64,000 nucleotides of DNA from G963662675 sp963676845 (GTDB lineage: Bacteria > Bacteroidota > Bacteroidia > Bacteroidales > Prolixibacteraceae). Below the pieces are notes generated by a model. It did no database searches. It saw only the letters and a program-made list of their open reading frames with translations, and had not been told where the DNA came from. A program made the position numbers and the translations under genes. The stretch spans positions 1-64,000 of the forward strand of contig CAXXKK010000023.1 of assembly GCA_963676845.2 (NCBI GenBank), written 5' to 3'. Below are positions 46,381-55,361 of the stretch, one piece after another. The first letter of the stretch is position 1, and each line of letters starts with the position of its first letter.

Positions 46381-47604
46381 TTATCCAAAAACTTTCTCCA
46401 TCTGGTCTTTCTTGTGTTTGTCCACTATCTTAAAATAGCGTTGGAATGACTTATAGGATGTATGGGTTGTTATATCCATAATAACCTCAGTAGCCATTCC
46501 CCTGATCATTGCATTTGTGATAAAAGTTTTTCGGGCAATATGGCTTGTTAAAACCTCATATTTGGGGACGATCTTTTCTATCCTTTCAGCACCCCGATAC
46601 CTGATAACCTGAACAGGGTCATTTATTTTAGCTAATTCACCAAGCTCTTTAAGGTAGTCATTCATCTTTTGATTACTGATCTTCTTAAATAGCTTGAACG
46701 TTTCATCTGATTTATACTTTAGATAAATCTGTCTTGAATACTTATTGAGAGGGATAATTGTATTTCCTTTTGTCTTTAATGTCTGAACGTGTATTCTATC
46801 ATTGATTACATTATCCTGATTCAAATTCATAATATCAGAAAAACGAAGTCCTGTAAAACATCCAAAACAAAATATATCTCTAACGTTTCTTAATTTCTTA
46901 TTCTCTATTTCAAAATTATAGAGAGTCATTAGTTCATCCCATGACAAGAAATATATTTCGCATTCTGCCGGTTTTGCTTTGAATTTCCTGAATTCAAGGT
47001 TCGTGTTATACTCTCGTTCAGTTGCCCAGTTTAAAAACGCCTTAAGGGTCTTATAATGCTTTAAAACGGTATTATTTGTAAGCTTCAAATCATTAATTAA
47101 AAAATCTTTGAAATTCTCATCAAAATTTAAGTCGATAGAATCGAATGTAATTTTGCAATGTTTCTTTTGACTATACTCCTTCAGTTTTGATAAAGTAGTC
47201 CTGTTTTTCCTGATTGTTGAAAGGGCTTTATCGTTTGCTGAAGATTCCAGATATTCATCAAATCTTTCAAGCAAATCATTTTTCCCTTTTGAATTAAAAC
47301 GCTTATCAAGTGATTTTTTAAGAATATCTATTGTTATCCTTTTGCCTATTATTTTATACTCGTTGTAAGTATCTTCTAAAAAATTGGCTGTAGTATTTAA
47401 AAATTGATTGAGAGTTATTGCACTTGAATAGCTTGATTTTGCCCTTTGTCTTTCTTTGTTCCAGTTTTTAGGTTCTATTCTTTTGCCTGTATAATACCGC
47501 AAGCGATTCCCATCAAAACTAAAAATCAGAAAGATTTGTGTTTTGATGTTTTGATCCTTATAACTTTTAAGGTTATATTTGACTATCGCCTTGCTATACT
47601 TCAT
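46381..47604 (-). CDS. Tyrosine recombinase (IntB, integrase of element B)
   Basis: A 407-residue phage-type integrase. Arm-binding N-terminus (DGNRLRYYTGKRIEPKNWNK), core-binding domain (about 110-200) and catalytic domain with R in FTGLRFSDIMNL, K in TLKTKGNTIIPL, HIARKTF, and Y in SFQRYFKIVDK. It begins 167 bases from the att copy at 47771, and iterons (47621-47641) lie just upstream. The same iterons occur at the other end of the element. Target by position: 3' end of tRNA-Lys. ATG at 47604. Confidence 0.9.
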   Translation of the reverse strand: MKYSKAIVKYNLKSYKDQNIKTQIFLIFSFDGNRLRYYTGKRIEPKNWNKERQRAKSSYSSAITLNQFLNTTANFLEDTYNEYKIIGKRITIDILKKSLDKRFNSKGKNDLLERFDEYLESSANDKALSTIRKNRTTLSKLKEYSQKKHCKITFDSIDLNFDENFKDFLINDLKLTNNTVLKHYKTLKAFLNWATEREYNTNLEFRKFKAKPAECEIYFLSWDELMTLYNFEIENKKLRNVRDIFCFGCFTGLRFSDIMNLNQDNVINDRIHVQTLKTKGNTIIPLNKYSRQIYLKYKSDETFKLFKKISNQKMNDYLKELGELAKINDPVQVIRYRGAERIEKIVPKYEVLTSHIARKTFITNAMIRGMATEVIMDITTHTSYKSFQRYFKIVDKHKKDQMEKVFG

Positions 47605-47620
47605 TACCCTTTTAAAACTC

Positions 47621-47641
47621 TGGTGTCAAACTTGGTGTCAA
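47621..47641. promoter_or_regulatory. Iterons upstream of IntB
   Basis: TGGTGTCAAACT then TGGTGTCAA, two units with 12-bp period, 17 bases before the IntB start. They match the iterons at 33547-33568, the other end of element B. Confidence 0.55.
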
Positions 47642-47770
47642 TTCAAAAAGAAACGACTAAAATCAAATTTAGATGATCTTAATCGTCAAATAAAGGAAAT
47701 ACCAATCAAAAAGGGCTTTTCATATGATTTTGGTTATTAACAGTCCAAATAACATTATATTCATTTGGTT

Positions 47771-47783
47771 CCAGCTGAGTCAC
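47771..47783 (+). other. Right attachment site of element B (tRNA-Lys 3' end)
   Basis: CCAGCTGAGTCAC, identical to 33478-33490, made of the last T-stem bases, acceptor strand and discriminator A of tRNA-Lys. The sequence before it is not tRNA-like. Confidence 0.75.
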
Positions 47784-47787
47784 TCAT

Positions 47788-47816
47788 AAAGAGAAGCAAA
47801 ATTGCTTCTCTTTTTT
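47788..47816 (+). terminator. Probable native tRNA-Lys terminator
   Basis: Stem AAAGAGAAGCAA/TTGCTTCTCTTT with a two-base loop and T-tract, four bases after the att. It marks the start of undisturbed chromosome. Confidence 0.8.
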
Positions 47817-48652
47817 ATTTATATAAACTACTACATTACTGCATATTACACAGATCACACCAACAGTATGTTTACATAAAAACATAAAAAGCAAGCAATT
47901 ATTTGCTGACCTTCAAAACAAAAAAGGTGAAACATTTGCTTCAAAAAAATGCTTTTTCTTGCACCTTTTTACGACACATTTACAGCCCCATGTTGGTTAT
48001 CTGAATATGCATTTAAATCCGGGTTCTTAAAAAATGCATAAACATTTGACTCAACTCCAAGAGCAAAAGAATTACATACTTCTAGTCCAACACTTATTAA
48101 AAAAGTCGTAATGAAGTAATTACAAATTTATTATGGCATAGTAATAAACACACATTAAATTTTTCATATTTATAACTATAACAACACACAAGGCTGGTTT
48201 CTATTTAATAACAAAAACCTCTAAAACCTTATTAGATTAAATGAATATGATTCGATTCTGATAGATTAGACGATAACAGAAACGAAAAGAAATCGGACAT
48301 ATACTTATCATATATATAAAACAATCTATCATTTATTAATCGCCACTTGTATATACAAGAATGTTTTACAACATCGATTTAACAGGTGATTTTTAAACAA
48401 TTAACACATAATTTTATCTAGCAGAATTATATAATCACAAATATTTTAATTCGACACAAAAAACTAACAACAACAATTGTAAACATAATATGAAAAAAAA
48501 GTAACCTGCCTATGAAAAAAGAATGATCACGAATTAGATTAAGCCCACTAAAAAAGGAGATGCTGCAACACCTCCTTTCAAAGTAGTTTTCTTAGTGTCC
48601 ACATTAGACACACTAAAAACAAATTGATTTTTTAACAAATCCTAACAAACCT
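47817..48652. other. 836-bp gene-free region upstream of the susC-like gene
   Basis: No credible gene. Visible are a weak stem AAAAGGTG/CACCTTTT around 47930-47970, AAAGGAG/CTCCTTT at about 48555-48580, and TTAGTGT/ACACTAA around 48590-48618 just before the susC-like start. The last two could act in the leader RNA of that gene. Promoter elements were not identified with confidence. Confidence 0.4.
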
Positions 48653-51600
48653 ATGAAAAGAATTCAAAGTTCTTTGATGTCCAATAAATTCTCTTATTGG
48701 AAATCACAATTATTTAAAGTGTCAAAAATCTTATTGATTTTTATTGCTTTAAGCATTATCAACAATGCGTTTCTCAATCCTCAAGTAAATGCTGCAAACA
48801 AACTCACACAGCAACAAAGCACAATTACAGGTGTAGTTAATGACCCTAATGGAGAACCACTACCGGGTGTAACGGTAATTGTAACAGGAACTACAAATGG
48901 TACCATAACAGGTATTGATGGTTCATATTCTATTAGTAACGTTCCTTCTGATGCAACATTAACATTTACATTCATTGGTATGATTAACCAGGAAGTTGCT
49001 GTTGCCGGTCAAACACAAATCAATGTTTCAATGGAAGAAGAAACAATTGGTTTAGATGAGGTGGTTGCCATAGGATATGGTACAACAACTCGTCGAAATT
49101 TCACGGGAGCAGTTTCTAATGTAAGCGTAAGCGACTCTCCTCTAAGTCAAATCCAAACAACAAGTGCCCTTGATTTACTTCAAGGTGTAACCGCTGGAGT
49201 TGAGCTTTCTCAAGGTGGTGAAGCAGGTAATTCTGCAAACTTACTAATAAGGGGGCAAAAGTCTATTGGAGAAGGTAGAGAGGAAGAAATAGCAGAAGCT
49301 GCTAATCCTTTGATTGTTCTTGACGGTGTAATCTTCAGTGGAAATATTGAAAGTATTAATCCGGCAATTATTGAAGATATTAGCCTGCTAAAAGACGCAT
49401 CCTCTCTTGCAGCATATGGATCTCAAGCTGCTAACGGTGTAATTATGGTTACGACAAAACAAGGTAAAATTGGAAAACCGATTATTAGCCTTAGGTCTTC
49501 TGCTACTTTAATTACTCCTAACTACAGACCTGACATAAGAAATGGAGAGGAGTACATTGAGTTAATGAATGCTCGTTTAAACAATTCTCCAGGTACAGAT
49601 CCAACAACATGGTTAGCTCCTATAGAAGCACAAAACTATACTGCCGGAGAAGAGACAGATTGGTATGATCTTATCGTTGAGCCAGGTGTTACACAGAATT
49701 ATTCAGCGGATATTTCAGGTGGAACAGAAAATATAAGATACCTGGCTGGAGCAATGCATAACGATCAGGAATCTTTTATTTTAGGTGATAATTATCAAAG
49801 GACAACATTTAATGCAAGGCTTGATACTAAAATCAACCAATACATTTCTGCAAATGTAAACTTTAATCAAGGATTTATGGAAACACATGGTCGCAGGCCT
49901 AGTTATGGTGGTGCTGTTGACATGTCGCCTTGGGCATCACCTTACCTTTCCGATGGTAAAACTATCCGCAAATTCCCTGATCAAAAAGAAACGACTACTG
50001 TTAACCCTCTATGGGACTACTCTCAGGGAGGTGATTCGAAAACATTAACAAAATCAACAATACTAGGTGGTTCTGTCGATATTAAGATACCATGGGTACA
50101 AGGATTAAGTTATAAATTAACCGGTACTTATACTGTAAACATTGAGAATGAAAAAGAATTTACTCATGAAACAGACGGAATTGACATCAACCTTGGAGAA
50201 GATGCCTATACTGCTATTGAATATAAAAAATACTTAACAGAAGCAAATGGTTCTATAAAAAATGAGGAGTCAAGATATTATACATATGATAACATCTTAA
50301 CTTACACCAGAGATTTCGGAAAACACTACGTAAATGCAACAGCAGTGTATACACGTAGTAACCGAATTACAGACTCCTCATACTTAAAAGGCTCTGATTT
50401 TTCGAGTCTTGGAAATACAATTCTTGGAGTATATGGTCTGGCCAATGCAGGTGTTAAAAATTTTGTAGGAGATAATAATGATGGAATACATTATGTAGAA
50501 AAATCAGACGTAGCTTATCTCGGTCGTGTAATTTATTCGTACGATGACACATATCAGCTTAATGCTTCTGTACGACGTGATGGTAGTTCTGTTTTTGGTT
50601 CTGATAATAAATGGGGTGTTTTCCCTGCAGTTGGTATTGCATGGACTATCTCAAATGAAGATTTTTTCCAAACCCTGGATAAAGTTGATTATCTAAAATT
50701 GAAATTTTCTTATGGTAAGAACGGAAACCAATCGTTACGTCCTTATGGAACTCTTTCAACCATCGACATGGGTAGAAGTGGTGGTGAATTATATCTTTTT
50801 GATGATGAATCAATGTATTATGGACAAAAGCTTGCTGCACTTGGAAATGCTGCACTGGCATGGGAAACGACCAAATCATTTAATACAGGATTCGAAGCTG
50901 ATTTATTTAACAGCCGTATTCATTTCGAAACAGATATTTACAAATCACAAACTACTGACCAGATTTTCAGCCGAACAATTCCGGTAATGGGAGCAGGTAT
51001 TACAGAGCAAAGATCAACAATGGGACAGGTTGACAACTGGGGTATTGAAGTCAATGCATCAACAGTTAACATAAATCGAGCTGACTTAAGATGGAGTTCT
51101 GGTATCGTATTCTCATTAAATAGAAATAAATTAGTTGAGATTGACGGTAGTGGTGAAGATTTTATTGATGATAACTTATTCATTGGTGAATCTCTCGGAG
51201 CTATTTATGGATATGAATGGATTGGCATTGTACAAGATGACGACACTGAATATATGGCTGCAAATGGAGCCGTTCCTGGTGATGCCATGTATGCAAATAT
51301 TGATGACAGTGAAGATGGTGTAATTTCTACCGATGACCGTAAAATCCTTGGTTTTGACAAAGAAAATTTCCGTTTGGCAATAACCAATACAATTACTTAT
51401 AAGAACTGGCAATTATACTTCATGTTGAATGGTGTGTTTAGCGGAAATGATTACGGTATGGACAGAAACGAATCAGCTTACACCAGTTATCATGGATATG
51501 CAGTTCGTAATGAGTTAGATCACCCATTCTGGACAGAAGAAAATCCAAGTGAAAAATATCCTAGTATTGATTATTGGGACAACACCCACTTCTTTGCTCT

Positions 51601-51820
51601 ACAAAAATACACCTACATAAGGTTACAAGATGTTAATATAAGCTACAACCTTTCTTCTTTAGTTGAAGATTGGGGAATTAGTTCAATGTCTGTTTACCTG
51701 GCTGGGAAAAACCTTGCTTTCTGGGCTCCTGACTGGGAATTTTCTGATCCTGAAGTAAGAGCATGGAACAGAGCTCAGCTTCAAAGACAAATTACTTTAG
51801 GTGTTAACTTATCATTTTAA
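48653..51820 (+). CDS. SusC/RagA-family TonB-linked outer membrane protein
   Basis: A 1,055-residue protein. A long N-terminal leader with signal peptide (ILLIFIALSIINNAFLNPQV), a carboxypeptidase-regulatory-like domain (STITGVVNDPNGEPLPGVTV, FTFIGMINQEVAV), a TonB box region (GLDEVVAIGYGTTTRRNFTG), plug (PLIVLDGVIF, IEDISLLKDASSLAAYGSQA) and a beta-barrel ending in VNLSF. Imports large ligands through the outer membrane with a SusD-like lid and TonB energy. The susD-like gene starts 22 bases downstream. No glycoside hydrolase is adjacent, so the substrate cannot be inferred; protein or peptide substrates are possible. Confidence 0.95.
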   Translation: MKRIQSSLMSNKFSYWKSQLFKVSKILLIFIALSIINNAFLNPQVNAANKLTQQQSTITGVVNDPNGEPLPGVTVIVTGTTNGTITGIDGSYSISNVPSDATLTFTFIGMINQEVAVAGQTQINVSMEEETIGLDEVVAIGYGTTTRRNFTGAVSNVSVSDSPLSQIQTTSALDLLQGVTAGVELSQGGEAGNSANLLIRGQKSIGEGREEEIAEAANPLIVLDGVIFSGNIESINPAIIEDISLLKDASSLAAYGSQAANGVIMVTTKQGKIGKPIISLRSSATLITPNYRPDIRNGEEYIELMNARLNNSPGTDPTTWLAPIEAQNYTAGEETDWYDLIVEPGVTQNYSADISGGTENIRYLAGAMHNDQESFILGDNYQRTTFNARLDTKINQYISANVNFNQGFMETHGRRPSYGGAVDMSPWASPYLSDGKTIRKFPDQKETTTVNPLWDYSQGGDSKTLTKSTILGGSVDIKIPWVQGLSYKLTGTYTVNIENEKEFTHETDGIDINLGEDAYTAIEYKKYLTEANGSIKNEESRYYTYDNILTYTRDFGKHYVNATAVYTRSNRITDSSYLKGSDFSSLGNTILGVYGLANAGVKNFVGDNNDGIHYVEKSDVAYLGRVIYSYDDTYQLNASVRRDGSSVFGSDNKWGVFPAVGIAWTISNEDFFQTLDKVDYLKLKFSYGKNGNQSLRPYGTLSTIDMGRSGGELYLFDDESMYYGQKLAALGNAALAWETTKSFNTGFEADLFNSRIHFETDIYKSQTTDQIFSRTIPVMGAGITEQRSTMGQVDNWGIEVNASTVNINRADLRWSSGIVFSLNRNKLVEIDGSGEDFIDDNLFIGESLGAIYGYEWIGIVQDDDTEYMAANGAVPGDAMYANIDDSEDGVISTDDRKILGFDKENFRLAITNTITYKNWQLYFMLNGVFSGNDYGMDRNESAYTSYHGYAVRNELDHPFWTEENPSEKYPSIDYWDNTHFFALQKYTYIRLQDVNISYNLSSLVEDWGISSMSVYLAGKNLAFWAPDWEFSDPEVRAWNRAQLQRQITLGVNLSF

Positions 51821-51842
51821 TAAAACTTAATATCTAAATATT

Positions 51843-53654
51843 ATGAAAAATATACTATATACATTATTATTTATATTCTCGGTAGTAGGATTTATTAGCT
51901 GTGAAGATGATGCCTTTTTGGAAGAACATCCTAAAGACATTTTCACACCAGAGACTGCATTTACATCAAGTAAACAAGTAGATGATCAGATTATTACTGC
52001 ATACAGAGCTTTAGCAGGTACTTATAACGAGACATGGTGGTTAGGCTTAGGTGCCGACCTCTTTGACACAGAAGACTACGTTTCCGGATTTGGAGCAAAT
52101 GGTGAATCAAATTTTTCACGATTAGATGAAAACAGTTATAACAACCGCTGGAATTCATTATACCAAATTGCCAGTTATGCTAACCTCGCCCTTAGTGGTT
52201 CTGAGTTAGTTGAATGGGATTCCGAAACAGAGAAAAATTATGAAGTTGCCCAGGCAAAATTCTTCCGTGGTTGGGCTTATCTTCGTTTAGGTGAGATGTT
52301 TGGTGGTGTTCCTATCGTTGAAGAATATTCTGAAGTATTAAAGCTCGATTATACTCGTTCAACACGGGAACAAACCTATCAATTTGCTATTGATAATCTT
52401 GAAGCAGCACTTACTGGTCTTCCCTCTGAAGCTTTAGAGGATGGACGTGTAACACCAGACGTAGTTAATCATTTTTTATCTGAAGCTTATATTGCCATGG
52501 GTATAGAAACTGGTAATGCAGATTATTATGATGATGCTATTGATGCAGCTACAATTGTCATAAATAATCACCCTCTAATGACTGACCGCTTTGGAGTTAG
52601 AGCAGACCCTCTTGATGGTGGATCAAGAAATGGCGTTCCTAATTACAGGGCAGATGGTGATGTTTTCTATGATTTATTCCGTATTGGCAATTATGATGCA
52701 CCTGAAAACACAGAATCTGTGTGGGTAGCAAAATCAGGCGATTACGACACTTACCAGGAATACGTAACTGGTGGTGGATGGCTTCGTCCAAGCTCCGATT
52801 CTCCAGACTGGATAATCAATCCTGAAGGATCAGCAGCTCCTGTATTTAGAGATATCGCATGGGCTCCTGAATATATCGAAGAAGGTGCAGCAAATGGTCC
52901 TTTTAGTGGAAACATTGATTTAACTATTTATCCAGGTGGACAAACTGGTCCTTATTGCGGTGGATTTAGTATTGGTAGAATGGCTCCAACAAAATATGTA
53001 CAAGAGACAATCTGGGGAGACAACGATGCTAGTCCATTATGGGATGACATGAGAAATAGTGAGATAAACTACTCTCGCCTCCACCTTTGCTTAGATAGAA
53101 ACCACAGTATGTACGGACAACCTGTATCTGCAGATATGATTGTTCAAAGAGGAGGTGGTTTTAATCAGTATTTCCCATTAACTGCAAAAATTTTCAACAG
53201 AGAAGATTTATGGGCATTTGAACCTGCTATTATTAATACAGGAGGAGCTAAAATATATGGCCGCGACAAATATTTAATTCGTTCAGCTGAGACATATCTT
53301 CTTCGTGCTGAAGCATACTTGCGGGCAGGTAGTCCTGATCTGGCAGCAGATGACATTAATACTTTACGCCAACGTGCAAATTGTACTAAATTATTCACTG
53401 AAAGTGAAGTAGACATTTACACTATACTTGATGAAAGAGTACGTGAATTATCATACGAGGAACATCGTTGGGCTACCCTTCTTCGTATTGGAGGTGAAGT
53501 ATTTAAAAATCAAATTGCAGATCATGCAATGTATGTTGCAGATGCTCCAACACCGATTGCAGATGCACCTGACTGGGATTTGTTAGCAATACCTTTAGAT
53601 GCTGTTATTGGTGTCAACACTGGTGCTGAAATTGAACAAAATCCAGGTTGGTAA
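51843..53654 (+). CDS. SusD/RagB-family nutrient-binding lipoprotein
   Basis: A 603-residue lipoprotein: signal MKNILYTLLFIFSVVGFISC with C20, then CEDDAFLEEHPKD. Helical TPR-like core (AKFFRGWAYLRLGEMFGGVP, LSEAYIAMG, ETYLLRAEAYLRAG) and C-terminal VRELSYEEHRWATLLRIGGE, all hallmarks of SusD. It forms a complex with the SusC-like transporter 22 bases upstream and binds its ligand at the cell surface. A terminator follows at 53731. Confidence 0.95.
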   Translation: MKNILYTLLFIFSVVGFISCEDDAFLEEHPKDIFTPETAFTSSKQVDDQIITAYRALAGTYNETWWLGLGADLFDTEDYVSGFGANGESNFSRLDENSYNNRWNSLYQIASYANLALSGSELVEWDSETEKNYEVAQAKFFRGWAYLRLGEMFGGVPIVEEYSEVLKLDYTRSTREQTYQFAIDNLEAALTGLPSEALEDGRVTPDVVNHFLSEAYIAMGIETGNADYYDDAIDAATIVINNHPLMTDRFGVRADPLDGGSRNGVPNYRADGDVFYDLFRIGNYDAPENTESVWVAKSGDYDTYQEYVTGGGWLRPSSDSPDWIINPEGSAAPVFRDIAWAPEYIEEGAANGPFSGNIDLTIYPGGQTGPYCGGFSIGRMAPTKYVQETIWGDNDASPLWDDMRNSEINYSRLHLCLDRNHSMYGQPVSADMIVQRGGGFNQYFPLTAKIFNREDLWAFEPAIINTGGAKIYGRDKYLIRSAETYLLRAEAYLRAGSPDLAADDINTLRQRANCTKLFTESEVDIYTILDERVRELSYEEHRWATLLRIGGEVFKNQIADHAMYVADAPTPIADAPDWDLLAIPLDAVIGVNTGAEIEQNPGW

Positions 53655-53730
53655 CAGGTTTTTAACTTGACTTTTTTTTCATAAATTGAACAGTTTTTTT
53701 TAAGAAGTTAGAAAAAATTAGTTCATATAA

Positions 53731-53754
53731 AAAGGCTGCCAGAGGGCAGCCTTT
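53731..53754 (+). terminator. Terminator after the susCD pair
   Basis: AAGGCTGCC-AGA-GGGCAGCCTT hairpin followed by TT, 77 bases past the SusD-like stop. Both sides of the gap converge here. Confidence 0.8.
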
Positions 53755-53876
53755 TCATTTCTATATAATCCTAAAGTCAATATATTTCCTACTTTTTATA
53801 TAGCAAAATTATTCTCATTCATCATAAGTATTCCTTCTACCCGAGAATCGAATTTTTGTTTTTTCTTTTAGATAAA

Positions 53877-55349
53877 TTAAAACTGGAAATAGATAAACTG
53901 CTGAGCCTCTCCTCCACTTCCCATCAAAATTGTTACAACCTGATATAAAAGAGCATAAACAATTAGATAATAGACTACTTTACTGAAAGGTTTTTTCCAT
54001 TTTACACCTAACTGTTCAATTCCATATTGCTTATCTCTGCCTTGCCATTCAATCAAAATAAAAATCAAAATAACAACAAGCAAATAATATGCACCTTTTA
54101 ATCCGGGAAAAGAAGGGGCAACAAATAATGTTGAAGAGAAAATACCAGCCAAATAGCTAAATGCATGCGTAATATCTTCTGCTCTAAAAAAGATCCATGC
54201 AAAAACAGTAAAAACAAAGGTCGCAAGCATATAACCAAACTCTCTCAGTGTTGGGAATACCCTGCCATATGCAACGACTTCAATGTGTTTTCGGTTTCTT
54301 TGAGAAAGCAAAAGAGGTAAAAAGAAAATTGCGTTTAATGCTCCCCATGCAAGGAAAGTCCAGTTTGCTCCATGCCAGAAGCCACTTACCAGAAAGATGA
54401 TGAAAATATTCCTTATTTTCTTCCATGTCTCTACCCTGCTTCCACCAAGTGGAATGTATAAGTAATCCCGAAACCAGGTATTCAGTGAAATATGCCAACG
54501 TCTCCAGAACTCAGCAACATCTCTTGAGAAATAAGGGAATGCAAAATTTTGCATCAAATTAAAACCAAATAAGCGTGCTGTACCAATTGCAATATCAGAA
54601 TAACCTGAAAAATCTCCATAAATCTGAAAGGTAAAAAATAATGCTCCCAGCAACAATGTACTTCCACTGAAATCTGCAGAATTATTAAAAATCAAATCGG
54701 CATATCTGGCACAATTATCAGCAATAACAATTTTCTTAAAAAATCCCCATAACATCTGATTTAAACCGTCACGGGCTTTTTCCTTATCGAAAATCCGTTT
54801 TTGGTAAAATTGATGGAGTAAGTTTGTTGCCCGCTCAATCGGGCCAGCAACTAACTGAGGGAAAAAACTTACAAAAGCAGCGAAAGCTATGAAATCTCTG
54901 GTTGGCTCCAGTTTCCTTCTGAAAACATCAATGGTATAACTAAGTGTTTGAAATGTATAAAAACTAATACCAACAGGTAGAATAATATTTAAAGAGTTTG
55001 CATTTATCTCTTTTCCAAAGAAAGTAAAGGCTGTAACAAAATTATCCAGAAAGAAATTGTAGTATTTAAAAAATCCAAGAAATCCCAAATTGACAAGAAT
55101 ACTTGTCCATAGATACATTCGTCGTTTAACGAGCTTATCTTCTTTTAAAAGAGCCAATCCTACGGAATAATCAACAATCGTACTAAACAGAATCAATGAC
55201 AGGAAACGCCAATCCCACCAGCCATAAAAAACATAACTGGCAAGTACAATAAAAAGATTTTGAAGTTTCAGGTTTCTATTGACAACAAACCAGTATATGG
55301 AAAAAACGACAGGCAAAAAGATTAGAAAGTCTATAGAGTTGAAAAGCAT
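53877..55349 (-). CDS. MBOAT-family O-acyltransferase (AlgI/DltB-like)
   Basis: A 490-residue polytopic membrane protein. MBOAT core with the conserved WRRWHISLNTWFRDYLYIPL (H286) and catalytic H326 in VSGFWHGANW. N-terminus starts MLFNSIDFLIFLPVVFSIYW, as in AlgI. It moves acyl groups from a cytoplasmic donor across the inner membrane for acetylation of a polysaccharide. The SGNH/TPR gene ends 13 bases upstream on the same strand and starts the operon, a common pairing for O-acetylation. Confidence 0.9.
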   Translation of the reverse strand: MLFNSIDFLIFLPVVFSIYWFVVNRNLKLQNLFIVLASYVFYGWWDWRFLSLILFSTIVDYSVGLALLKEDKLVKRRMYLWTSILVNLGFLGFFKYYNFFLDNFVTAFTFFGKEINANSLNIILPVGISFYTFQTLSYTIDVFRRKLEPTRDFIAFAAFVSFFPQLVAGPIERATNLLHQFYQKRIFDKEKARDGLNQMLWGFFKKIVIADNCARYADLIFNNSADFSGSTLLLGALFFTFQIYGDFSGYSDIAIGTARLFGFNLMQNFAFPYFSRDVAEFWRRWHISLNTWFRDYLYIPLGGSRVETWKKIRNIFIIFLVSGFWHGANWTFLAWGALNAIFFLPLLLSQRNRKHIEVVAYGRVFPTLREFGYMLATFVFTVFAWIFFRAEDITHAFSYLAGIFSSTLFVAPSFPGLKGAYYLLVVILIFILIEWQGRDKQYGIEQLGVKWKKPFSKVVYYLIVYALLYQVVTILMGSGGEAQQFIYFQF

Positions 55350-55361
55350 TAGAGTTGAAGT

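Larger units (their letters stand above)
33478..47783. mobile_element. Element B: 14.3-kb tRNA-Lys-integrated defence element
   Basis: The 13-bp CCAGCTGAGTCAC occurs at 33478-33490 and 47771-47783. The right copy is next to the integrase IntB and a probable native tRNA terminator. Inside are integrase, excisionase-like HTH, rolling-circle-type replication protein, a metallophosphatase and the Hsd/ATPase/HNH operon. No conjugation genes are present, so it is probably a mobilisable or satellite-like element. Confidence 0.8.
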
